From the NCBI GenBank assembly GCA_026770585.1, contig MU648053.1:9486-21991 (forward strand): a stretch of 12,506 nt of DNA, written 5' to 3'. Within the stretch, counting starts at the first letter, position 1; every line of letters begins with the position of its first letter. The DNA is from Baffinella frigidus (Eukaryota; Cryptophyceae; Cryptomonadales; Baffinellaceae). A model generated the notes under the pieces. It was not told where the DNA came from, searched no databases, and saw nothing but the letters and a program-made list of their open reading frames with translations. Below are positions 6,345 through 11,972 of the stretch, in pieces. A program made the position numbers and the translations under genes.

Positions 6345-6767
6345 ACTCCTTGCTGGCTGGGTACTCAGGATGTATGATACCGGCACTGGACTATGTAGGA
6401 CGTGACTTGTGTAAAGTTACTCCGACTGTGCCTCCACGGGGTTTATCCCCAGAGGGGGGGGGGGTGCGAATAGTCAACCACTTCTCACAGGTGCAGGGTG
6501 TGAGCCTTGGCGTCCGTGAGCTTGCTCGGCAAGGTGTGGGGCTTACAAGAAGTTTTGCCCCCCCCTACACACAAACCACCTTCAACCCTAGGGCTTTAGC
6601 CTTGGTTGCCCAGGCAACCCCCCGACCTCGCAAAAAATGCTTCTTCTGCAGAAGGGGGGGCGGGGCGGGGGCTCCTTGCTGGCAGGGTACTATGTAGGAC
6701 GTGACATGTGTAAAGTCACCCCGGTGATAGCTACATGGGTTTTATCCCCAGGGGGGGGGGGGGGGGT
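6345..6767 (-). repeat. Tandem duplication of exon C and its 3' flank
   Basis: GACTCCTTGCTGGCTGGGTAC through TTTATCCCCAG and a G run (6345-6464) recurs as GGCTCCTTGCTGGCAGGGTAC through TTTATCCCCAG and a G run (6668-6766). The copies share CTATGTAGGACGTGAC and GTGTAAAGT. The right-hand G run touches intact exon C; the left-hand one lies near the broken exon copy at 6503-6538. The period is about 310 bases. Confidence 0.8.
6503..6538 (-). pseudogene. Broken copy of HMG exon C with a microinversion
   Basis: The plus strand reads TTGGCGTCCGTGAGCTTGC as in exon C, then TCGGCAAGGTGTGGGG, which is the coding-strand version of the next exon bases, so about 15 bases are flipped in place. In exon C the flipped segment is bounded by GAGCT and AGCTC, which can pair, offering a mechanism. 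The remaining exon and its acceptor are missing. Confidence 0.75.
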
Positions 6768-6769
6768 GC

Positions 6770-6829
6770 CTTCTTGGCGTCCGTGAGCTTGCCCCACACC
6801 TTGCCGAGCTCCTTGGCGATCTCCGTCAC
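6770..6829 (-). CDS. HMG-box exon C (helix II region)
   Basis: The exon follows the acceptor CTTCATCCAG and reads VTEIAKELGKVWGKLTDAKK. This is the second helix of an HMG box: family members have a similar EIAKxLGExWxxL stretch followed by a TDxEKAP turn. Joined in phase 0 after exon B (NPDMP|VTEIAK) it restores the canonical loop without gap. At the 3' side there is no GT donor. The sequence is AAG then GCACC and a 16-base C run (coding strand), so either a GC donor is used directly after the last Lys, or the exon runs on as Ala-Pro into the homopolymer, where base count may be unreliable. The box would need a third helix, which I did not find downstream. A broken copy lies at 6503-6538. Confidence 0.85.
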
Positions 6830-7048
6830 CTGGATGAAGGGTTCAGGGTGTTAAACGAAGAAGACGAAGAAGACCAAGAAGGAGGAGGGGTTTCGGGTTG
6901 AAGGTTTAGGGGTACGGAATGGAAATTGGAACGAATGGGGTTTAGGCTTCGGGTTTCGGGTTTGGTGTTCAGGGTGAGGATTTTTTCTGCAGGGTTCCAG
7001 ATTTCGGATTTAGGGGTGAACGAATGGGGTTTAGGCTTAGGGGCTGAC

Positions 7049-7114
7049 CGGCATGTCGGGGTTCTTGGCCTTGATCGAGTCGCGGTTGTGCTTGCTGAAG
7101 AGCATGTAGCCAAC
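7049..7114 (-). CDS. HMG-box exon B (helix I region)
   Basis: Sixty-six bases between acceptor TATCCCGCAG and a GT donor (GTCAGC) encode VGYMLFSKHNR and then DSIKAKNPDMP. In HMG-box proteins this segment is the end of the extended N-terminal strand and helix I, with the aromatic-hydrophobic pair YMLF and the NPD turn into helix II. Val-Gly replaces the more usual Ser-Ala before Tyr. Phase is 0 at both ends. The donor lacks the GTRAGT consensus, as do the other donors here. The downstream intron starts with a duplicated segment (GAACGAATGGGGTTTAGGCTT, plus strand, at 6930 and 7017). Confidence 0.9.
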
Positions 7115-7169
7115 CTGCGGGATAGGGCAAGAGAGAGAGTTGAGAGAACTGTAGGGAGGGTGTGGGGAG

Positions 7170-7192
7170 GGGCGATACACAAGGGGCCGACC
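7170..7192 (-). pseudogene. Very degenerate copy of HMG exon A donor end
   Basis: GGAGGGGCGATACACAAGGGGCC resembles the donor end of exon A and its copy (GGCGACATACGAGGGGCTTC at 7571-7590). It lies about 60 bases upstream of exon B on the coding strand, mirroring the spacing of the broken B and A copies at 7487-7613, so the two regions look like copies of one B-to-A unit. Confidence 0.45.
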
Positions 7193-7282
7193 TGCACGGG
7201 AGAGCGAGGAAGAGAGACAACGTCATGGTCGTGTTGGTTCCAACAGGGTTCAGGCAACACCCGCTCTATTTCCGTGTCCGTT

Positions 7283-7395
7283 ATCCGGAAAATGCTCGTA
7301 AGAGCGGCCGACACGGGGTGCAGTAAGTAGCACAATGCGTAACGCATGTGCGGCGCTGACGCTGGTTGTTGGGCAATGAATTACCAATCTCTCTC
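7283..7395 (+). repeat. 110-bp dispersed repeat, copy 2
   Basis: Direct copy of 3834-3944, embedded between exon B and the broken exon copies. Homology begins at TCCGGAAAATGCTCGTA and ends at CAATCTCTCT. It may be a mobile insertion into the intron, but neither copy has an empty-site partner. Confidence 0.85.
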
Positions 7396-7486
7396 CGCGT
7401 GTCCGTTGACCGGTCTGGTCCTGGACCTCCGAATCCCTCAACCCCTGGACGCATCGGGGGGTTCCTGTCCCTGGTACAAAAGCTAG

Positions 7487-7514
7487 CTGCGCGGTTGTGC
7501 TTGCGACAGCATGC
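7487..7514 (-). pseudogene. Broken copy of HMG exon B
   Basis: On the minus strand ATGCTGTCGCAAGCACAACC matches exon B (ATGCTCTTCAGCAAGCACAACC) with two bases missing in total, which shifts the frame and leaves KHNR readable only in another frame. The acceptor and most of the exon are gone. Confidence 0.75.
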
Positions 7515-7580
7515 ACACCAGGACGAGGGGAGGGAGGGTGTCGGGAGGGTGTCGGGAGGGTGTCGGGCGGGGCGACATAC

Positions 7581-7613
7581 GAGGGGCTTCTTGGCAGCCT
7601 TGTTCCCCTTGGC
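7581..7613 (-). pseudogene. Partial copy of HMG exon A with 18-base deletion
   Basis: The minus strand reads AKGNKAAKKPL followed by the same GTATG donor as exon A. Relative to exon A, six codons (DPNAPK) are missing in frame, between two copies of AAG, and GGCAAG has become GGGAAC. The 5' half of the exon is absent. Because the donor survives and the frame is kept, this is not obviously dead, but no acceptor is seen. Confidence 0.8.
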
Positions 7614-7699
7614 GTATAGTGTAAAAGTGCAGTCCATATTGTATTGTGTAGGGTTTCAGGTGTAGGGAAGGGTGGGGGGGGGGTGGCGGGGCGGCATAC

Positions 7700-7810
7700 G
7701 AGGGGCTTCTTGGGCGCGTTGGGGTCCTTGGCAGCCTTCTTGCCCTTGGCGACGCCGCCCTTCACCGCCTTAGGCTTCGACGCGCGCGCCTTGGTGGTGG
7801 GGGCGGGCTC
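7700..7810 (-). CDS. HMG-box exon A (basic tail and box start)
   Basis: This 111-base exon lies between acceptor CACGCCAG and donor GTATGC, phase 0. It encodes EPAPTTKARASKPKAV, a Lys/Ala-rich stretch, and then AAKDPNAPKKPL, the hallmark opening of HMG-box proteins of the HMGB/NHP6 type. Basic tails of this kind contact DNA backbone in the family. The exon does not begin with Met and the frame has no in-frame stop immediately upstream, so the N-terminus must come from an exon further right. The nearest candidate with the correct phase is the ubiquitin exon ending at 8512. A partial copy is at 7581-7613. Identity as an HMG box is firm; the connection upstream is inferred. Confidence 0.9.
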
Positions 7811-8152
7811 CTGGCGTGGGGGTGAGGGTTGAGGTTTTTTGGGGCGTGGGGGGTGGGGGTGCTCCGGTGCTCCGGTGCTCCGCAGGCCTCGTGAAAGGAG
7901 TGGGCTGAGAGGCGGGTGGTGGGCCTCCTGGAAATGGGAGCAGGGGTGGGGCGGGTGTGGGGCTCCTGCTCCACTGCTGCGCATGGCTTCGGGTTTGACT
8001 GAGTTCCGATCATGTATTCGAAGAGACATCTGCCCGTTACAGAGCAATGGCTCCAATGCCATCCCGAGGCGGGCTCGTCCTAGCCTAGCTGGCGTAGGTC
8101 CCCACAGTACACTTTGGGGCTGCAGCTCCATAGCCCCGCCACGCGGACCCTA

Positions 8153-8252
8153 TCCCGTAAGTGGCCATTCCGTCAAATTTGACGGCCAAGAGGTCCAAGG
8201 CAGGTCCAAGGCTCTACGGTAGGGCGTATGAGCCTACTGGCCACCTAAGGGA
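8153..8252. mobile_element. TIR element, TATCCCTTAAGTG family, copy 3
   Basis: TCCCGTAAGTGGCCA at the left and TGGCCACCTAAGGGA at the right form 15-base inverted ends with one mismatch, flanked by TA on each side (8151-8152 and 8253-8254). The interior matches copy 2 in the same orientation (TTGACGGCCAAGAGGTC, CTACGGTAGGGCGT). It sits eleven bases from the donor of a broken copy of ubiquitin exon 4. Confidence 0.85.
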
Positions 8253-8254
8253 TA

Positions 8255-8350
8255 GGGGAGCAACCTGGACGAGGCGCTCGACCAGCTTGGGCGTGAACAG
8301 TAACAACGTGTATGCATAGGGGAGCAACACGGGCGACGCGATCAACGCGT
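8255..8350 (-). pseudogene. Two broken copies of the exon-4 3' end and donor
   Basis: The minus strand reads KLVERLVQ (8288-8265) followed by GTTGCTCCCCTAT, identical to the 3' end of the fusion exon at 8512 and its intron start. A second, poorer copy (GTTGCTCCCCTATGCATAC with altered exon sequence) lies at 8317-8350. The first copy is cut by the TIR element at 8153-8252. The conserved donor in copies suggests the duplication included the splice site. Confidence 0.8.
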
Positions 8351-8511
8351 GGGGTTGCATGCACGGGTTTCGGGGTACCTGCACCTGGTGCCTATGTCAT
8401 CGAGGTGGGGGGCCTATGTGATCGAGTGCAAACGCAGACACTACCGACACTACGACACTAGGAAGGGCGCGCACCCTGCATGTCAACAGTGACATTGTAT
8501 AGGGGAGCAAC

Positions 8512-8601
8512 CTGGACGAGGCGCTCGACGGGCTTGGCCTCGCGCTTCGGGCGCTCGTCGCCGCCGCCGCGCAGCCGCAGCACCAGGTGGAGCGTCGACT
8601 C
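8512..8601 (-). CDS. UBQ: Ubiquitin exon 4 with 17-residue C-terminal extension
   Basis: After the acceptor CTACGCAG the minus strand encodes ESTLHLVLRLRGG, residues 64-76 of ubiquitin, including the Val70 patch residue, Arg72, and the Gly75-Gly76 end where processing proteases cut. Translation does not stop: GDERPKREAKPVERLVQ follows and ends at CAG/GTTGCT, a donor. The extension is neither of the two common ribosomal fusions (S27a, L40). The PKRE..KPVER pattern faintly recalls basic linkers in DEK-type chromatin proteins, which is weak. If joined to the HMG exon at 7810 (phase fits), the precursor would be a ubiquitin-chromatin-protein fusion released by cleavage after Gly76. Four degraded copies of the ubiquitin part lie just upstream. 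Confidence 0.92.
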
Positions 8602-8676
8602 CTGCGTAGGGGATGAGGGTTCAGGGGTAAGACGCCGCTCCTGTGAGAGGGTGTGGACGTCCTCGCGGGGTGAGGG

Positions 8677-8718
8677 GCCGCGCAGCCGCAGCACCAGGTG
8701 GCGCGTCGACGTCGACTC
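8677..8718 (-). pseudogene. Exon-4 copy b
   Basis: Acceptor TCTCAG is followed by ESTSTRHLVLRLRG and then PSP. The copy has a duplicated Ser-Thr, Leu67 changed to Arg, and only one terminal Gly, and no donor follows. It could not give a normal ubiquitin end. Confidence 0.88.
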
Positions 8719-8831
8719 CTGAGAGATGAGAGGGGGTTCCATTCAGAGAGGGAGTAGAGGGGTAGGGTTGACTCCTGCGTAGGGGGTGAGGGTTCACACC
8801 TTCTCGCGGGTTCAAGGATGAGGGGTTAGGG

Positions 8832-8865
8832 GCCACGCAACCGCAGCACCAGGAGGGGGTTGACT
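8832..8865 (-). pseudogene. Exon-4 copy c
   Basis: Acceptor-like GCCGCAG precedes TCAACCCCCTCCTGGTGCTG, keeping LVLRLRG but losing the Glu-Ser-Thr start and the second Gly. The start of the exon has been eroded. Confidence 0.8.
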
Positions 8866-8921
8866 GCGGCGTAGGGTGCTAGGGATTCGCGTCTAGAACT
8901 CCCCGCGGGGTCAGGGGATGA

Positions 8922-8954
8922 GGCGCCACCGCCACGCAGGCGCAGCGTTGCCTC
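8922..8954 (-). pseudogene. Exon-4 copy d
   Basis: Acceptor ACACCGCAG is followed by EATLRLRGGGA. Four codons (HLVL) are deleted in frame between repeated CTG-type triplets, and Ser65 is Ala. The Gly-Gly end is intact, and Leu-Arg-Leu-Arg-Gly-Gly is preserved. Confidence 0.82.
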
Positions 8955-9019
8955 CTGCGGTGTAAGGTGGTGGGGTCAGTTTAGGGGCTATGGTTCAAGG
9001 CTGGGGGGGGGCTTAAGAC

Positions 9020-9055
9020 GCCGCGCAGCCGCAGCACCATGTGGAGAGTCTACTC
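9020..9055 (-). pseudogene. Exon-4 copy e
   Basis: GAG TAG ACT CTC CAC ATG gives Glu, a stop in place of Ser65, then TLHMVLRLRGV. The acceptor is degraded (GCTGG instead of a clean AG) and Gly76 is Val. This is the most upstream copy and clearly inactive. Confidence 0.85.
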
Positions 9056-9281
9056 CCAGCATGGGGTGCAGGGTTCAGGGATCAAGGTTGAGACCCCTTG
9101 CAACGAACGGATCGCGCAGCTGATGCCCCCAGCACCAAGAGTCTAGCTCTGCCTCGCTCGGGTTGCCTGAAATTCTCAAGCCGACATCTGGGTTTGCGGT
9201 ACAACCCCGTCAACTTTGGCGCGGGAAAAAGCCCGGGTACACCGAATTGGTGAGACCAAGTGGACTGAGAGAGGCGCGGAC

Positions 9282-9308
9282 CTTCTGGATGATGTAGTCG
9301 GTGAGGGT
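9282..9308 (-). pseudogene. Ubiquitin exon-3 fragment (3' end)
   Basis: The minus strand reads TLTDYIIQK followed by the same GTCC donor type as exon 3. Ala58-position Thr and Asn60-to-Ile changes mark it as a degraded copy. Upstream the exon is replaced by telomere-like TTTCGGG words. Confidence 0.85.
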
Positions 9309-9379
9309 TTCGGGTTTCGGGTTCAATTATGTAATCGGGTGACTTCGGGTTCAAGGTTCAGGTTTGGTGCAGGGTTGAG

Positions 9380-9407
9380 AGTGCGGCCGTCCTCGAGCTG
9401 CTTCCCC
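9380..9407 (-). pseudogene. Ubiquitin exon-3 fragment (middle)
   Basis: GKQLEDGRT, residues 47-55, is readable on the minus strand, with no matching exon on either side. It fills the part missing from the fragment at 9282-9308, so the two may derive from one duplicate split by insertion or rearrangement. Confidence 0.82.
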
Positions 9408-9482
9408 ACTCGGCACCGAGCCCTCAGCTTCGCGCCACCAAGACTGACTGTTTGTGCGCGCGGCCTCCCTAGGGTGCAGGAC

Positions 9483-9578
9483 CTTCTGGATGTTGTAGTC
9501 GGCGAGGGTGCGGCCGTCCTCGAGCTGCTTCCCCGCGAAGATGAGGCGCTGCTGATCGGGGGGGATGCCCTCCTTGTC
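9483..9578 (-). CDS. UBQ: Ubiquitin exon 3 (Asp32-Lys63)
   Basis: Ninety-six bases between acceptor CTCTTCACAG and donor GTCCTG encode residues 32-63 without change from plant-type ubiquitin: [17 protein letters not shown], then [15 protein letters not shown]. Key residues are present: Lys33, Ile44 of the hydrophobic patch, Lys48 and Lys63. Ala57 (TLADYN) is the plant and algal form. The acceptor has a strong pyrimidine tract. The exon is perfectly preserved although at least five fragments of it lie on both sides, which argues for selection on this copy. Phase is 0 at both ends. Confidence 0.96.
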
Positions 9579-9629
9579 CTGTGAAGAGAGAGAGAGGGGT
9601 TAGGTTGGAGTGGTCACGGGTCAGGTTTC

Positions 9630-9650
9630 AGGGGGGATGCCCTCCGTGTC
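9630..9650 (-). pseudogene. Ubiquitin exon-3 fragment (5' end), copy 1
   Basis: Acceptor GCTGAGCAG is followed by DTEGIPP, residues 32-38 with Lys33 changed to Thr; then homology stops. Just upstream on the coding strand (about 9668-9705) the exon-3 acceptor and its intron flank are repeated once more without the exon. Confidence 0.85.
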
Positions 9651-9788
9651 CTGCTCAGCGAGAGAGAGACCTTGTCCTGTGAAGAGAGATAGAGGGGTTA
9701 GGTTCCCTGCACGGCCTTAACCCGGAACCGTGGCGTGAGCACGTCGCTGCTGAGTGAGTCATGGGTTAGGTTTCAGGGTCAGGTTTGA

Positions 9789-9808
9789 GGGGGGATGCCC
9801 TCGGTGTC
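9789..9808 (-). pseudogene. Ubiquitin exon-3 fragment (5' end), copy 2
   Basis: A second DTEGIPP fragment with the same GCTGAGCAG acceptor and the same Lys33-to-Thr change as the copy at 9630, so these two share an ancestor after the first duplication. Confidence 0.85.
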
Positions 9809-9810
9809 CT

Positions 9811-10019
9811 GCTCAGCGAGAGAGAGAGGGCTGGCTGAATACCAACACGGCCACCATGTGTGCACCCTCGGGTTTCAGGGTTAGGGTTGAGCTCAGCGCC
9901 GAGCACGCGTTACATGGTGAGCCATCGAAAGGGGGAGGGTTGCTATCTTAGCCTCGTCATAGACTCACGACGGCACAAAATCTCTCCCGGATTAGCACAG
10001 CACAAACGGGACTTGCACT
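9811..10019. other. Telomere-like and unassigned intron sequence
   Basis: GGGTTTCAGGGTTAGGGTTGAG (about 9869-9890) is typical of the intron filler in this locus. ACACGGCCACCATGTGTGCA just before it resembles an arm of the foldback element at 2160-2374. No exon is seen. Confidence 0.5.
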
Positions 10020-10204
10020 CGAGAATGCTGGAGGAACCTATTTACATGTGGGGTTGTAAATATTTGTACCAGGAAAGGGTATTCCAACCTCGTGCCTGTG
10101 CTACTTTTGCAGAGTTGCGTGAACAATCAATGAAAGTTACTACACAAATGCCCACTTTAAAAGTACATCGGTTTTAAATAGGCCCGGCCCCTCCAGCATT
10201 CTCG
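10020..10204. mobile_element. AT-rich segment bounded by 15-bp inverted repeats
   Basis: CGAGAATGCTGGAGG at 10020-10034 is perfectly inverted at 10190-10204. The 155-base interior is richer in AT than the surroundings and contains no palindrome of its own. An open frame on the plus strand (9860-10177) ends inside it, with residues such as EEPIYMWGCKYLYQERVF, but it begins in telomere-like repeat and shows no family match. A decayed transposon with a coding remnant is possible. Confidence 0.5.
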
Positions 10205-10281
10205 TGTGGTTCGGGACCAGATGCCGACATGCCCAGGTGCATTCCCTCGCTGCTTCTCAGCACGGCAGAGCGAGAGAGGTC

Positions 10282-10565
10282 GTGCGCGCTCTACACGTTG
10301 TGTGTTGGCGCGCAGGGCGAGCGTAGGGCGAGGGGAGGGGGCGGCGGCGAAGGGCGGGAGAGGGAGCTCAAACGCAGATGATCTCGTATCTATTGGATAT
10401 CATAATCAGGTGAGGTAGGTGCGAGGAAGAGGCGATGTGAGTGTAATACAAAGCACCACACGACGGGCAGTCCCTAGGGCGGGAGACTTGGTGCGCGCTC
10501 TACACGCTTTGTGCTGGCGCGCAGGGCGGGAGAGGGACGGGCAGTCCCGAGGACGGGAGACTTGC
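10282..10565 (+). repeat. Nested direct duplications in intron 2
   Basis: GTGCGCGCTCTACACG and GGCGCGCAGGGCG appear at 10282-10320 and again at 10491-10528. Within the second region CGGGCAGTCCC plus GGGAGACTTG recurs with a 75-base period (10463 and 10538). Together these are overlapping tandem duplications of different ages. Confidence 0.75.
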
Positions 10566-10741
10566 ATCTGGATGACATCTGGATCCAGGTGCTCAATCCC
10601 GCTTACGGAACGCGATGATGCGGTGAGGGGGGCGCGAGGGGAAGGGACGGGGCTGTGGGGGGCACTTGGGCGGGGCCTCGAGCGGCTGGGGGGTAGGGTT
10701 TGGGGGTTGGTTTTTTTGTGGGGGGGGTAGGGTTTTTGGAC

Positions 10742-10786
10742 CTGGATCTTGGACTTGACCATGTCGATCGTGTCCGAGGACTCGAC
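10742..10786 (-). CDS. UBQ: Ubiquitin exon 2 (Val17-Gln31)
   Basis: Forty-five bases between acceptor CCTCATCCAG and donor GTCCAA encode VESSDTIDMVKSKIQ. Ser19 and Asp24 are the plant form, Ser28 is the yeast form, and Lys27 and Lys29 are kept. Met at position 25 replaces Asn, which is nearly invariant; it needs two base changes from AAC to ATG and may be real, a sequencing error, or a sign of relaxed constraint. Phase 0 at both ends joins smoothly to exons 1 and 3. No second copy of this exon was found. Confidence 0.93.
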
Positions 10787-10923
10787 CTGGATGAGGGTTT
10801 GGGGGTTATGGTCCCGCGGCAATCAACGCGAGCGCGCCATGCGCGAAGCACCCCCCGGTGGAGGCCCGCGGAGGCGGGGTAGCGACACGCAAGGGAGGCC
10901 GCGCGCACAAACAGTGAGTCTTT

Positions 10924-11190
10924 GTGGCGCGAAGCTGAGGGCTCGGTGCCGAGCGGGACCACGCGCCAGCTAGCATGCAAGGAGGGTGCGGGGTGCCGTC
11001 TCTGTCTCCCTCTGTCTCTCAACGTGCAGCGCAGCCGAGGCTGCTTTGGACCCTGGAGTGCAACAACTCCAGCGGGGGGGTGGATATTGTTGGCATGTTG
11101 GTTTGGCGCGAAGCAGAGGAGCTCAGGTGCATTACGGAACCGCGCGCGAGCTGGCAAGCGAGGCACGCAGGGGTGCGGGGCGCCGGTGGT
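10924..11190 (+). repeat. Diverged direct duplication in intron 1
   Basis: TGGCGCGAAGCTGAGG, an ACCACGCGCCAGCTAGC-type middle and GGTGCGGGGTGCCG (10924-11000) recur as TGGCGCGAAGCAGAGG, CCGCGCGCGAGCTGGC and GGTGCGGGGCGCCG (11104-11183). Between them lies CTGGAGTGCAACAACTCCAG, a small palindrome sharing its core with the hairpin at 2438-2488. Confidence 0.7.
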
Positions 11191-11319
11191 CACTCGCGGA
11201 AGGCGTTAGCACGGCGGGGCCAGCCCGGGGAAGCAACCGAGTGAAGTGTGAGCCCACACCGCGCGCCCTTCCCCACATCAGCACAATCAGAGGAATGTTC
11301 GAGAGGAGACGGGGGGAAC

Positions 11320-11361
11320 CTCGAGGGTGATGGTCTTCCCGGTGAGGGTCTTGACGAAAAT
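11320..11361 (-). CDS. UBQ: Ubiquitin exon 1 (Ile3-Glu16)
   Basis: Forty-two bases after the acceptor TTCTCCTGGCAG encode IFVKTLTGKTITLE and stop at GAG/GTTCCC. These are residues 3-16 with Lys6, Leu8 and Lys11 intact. The first two residues are not in this exon: the preceding codons read Trp-Gln, where CAG doubles as the acceptor. Either ATGCAG is supplied by an upstream exon (candidate at 11972-11967), or the original start ATG was mutated to TGG. The first reading is preferred because the pyrimidine-rich acceptor and phase fit. The donor lacks the GTRAGT consensus. Confidence 0.94.
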
Positions 11362-11966
11362 CTGCCAGGAGAAACGCGCGCGCAATATGTTAGAGGGATG
11401 ACCACACGGCAGACGCGGCCACGTTTGGCGCGCGAAACCCAGCATTGCGGAAAGCGAACCAAAGCCCGTCAACAAAAACGCGCCCGTGCCCGCCATGGCC
11501 CCGCCAGCGCTGCACCGGCCACGGCAGGCCTTGCCCACGCCAATGACATGGCGGTTGCGTGGGTGCAAGCGGCGGGGTTTCAAGCAGGGAGCCTGGAGGC
11601 CCCTTCCCGCCCCCTAGGGCGGGAAGGGTCGAAGAACGAAAGGCCGCATCGCGCGAGGAGGCTGCATTGGTCGCTCGACGCGCTCAGAACCTCGCAGCAT
11701 TGCTAACCAACCACATCCGCATCAGCTACACGCATCCCCGCGCAGTGCTGCGCGCCATGTCTGCGCCGGGCCGCGAGCCGAGGAGCGGGCAAGCAGAGGG
11801 GAGCGCCAGAGGGCCCAGACGTTATAGCGCGCCACCCCCGGCGCGCCCCCTCCTCACAACCAGCACAACCCCGAGAAGCAGCCTAGTGGACGGGATTTCA
11901 GCGCGCCGTGAGGATGGATGAGGAGGGGAGGGGGCCGAAGGGGCGGGGGGAAGAGCAGGGACTCGC

Positions 11967-11972
11967 CTGCAT
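11967..11972 (-). CDS. UBQ: Candidate start exon: Met-Gln with GC donor
   Basis: The minus strand reads CCGAAATGCAG followed by GCGAGT. ATGCAG would supply Met1-Gln2, exactly the two residues missing from exon 1, in phase 0, and AG/GCGAGT resembles the rare GC-donor pattern AG/GCAAGT. The implied intron is about 600 bases. Against it: a six-base match is easy to find, and other ATGCAG words occur (for example about 11664-11669, followed by CCT). The same word is preserved in both arms of the inverted repeat. Confidence 0.4.

Noticed and set aside
7250-8131. Long minus-strand open frame of 293 codons
   Set aside because: It contains HMG exon A in frame, but the rest is Pro/His-rich intron sequence and it reads past the exon donor. 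Only the exon part is supported.
8512-8601. Ubiquitin-ribosomal protein fusion (S27a or L40) or polyubiquitin
   Set aside because: The tail after Gly76 matches neither ribosomal partner, and no second Met-Gln-Ile start follows.
10996-11032. Plus-strand pyrimidine tract ending CAACGTGCAG, a possible splice acceptor
   Set aside because: No coding sequence follows on the plus strand; it lies in intron 1 of the minus-strand gene.
10603-11193. Minus-strand open frame of 196 codons
   Set aside because: It overlaps ubiquitin exon 2 in a different frame and crosses a diverged duplication; no domain is visible.
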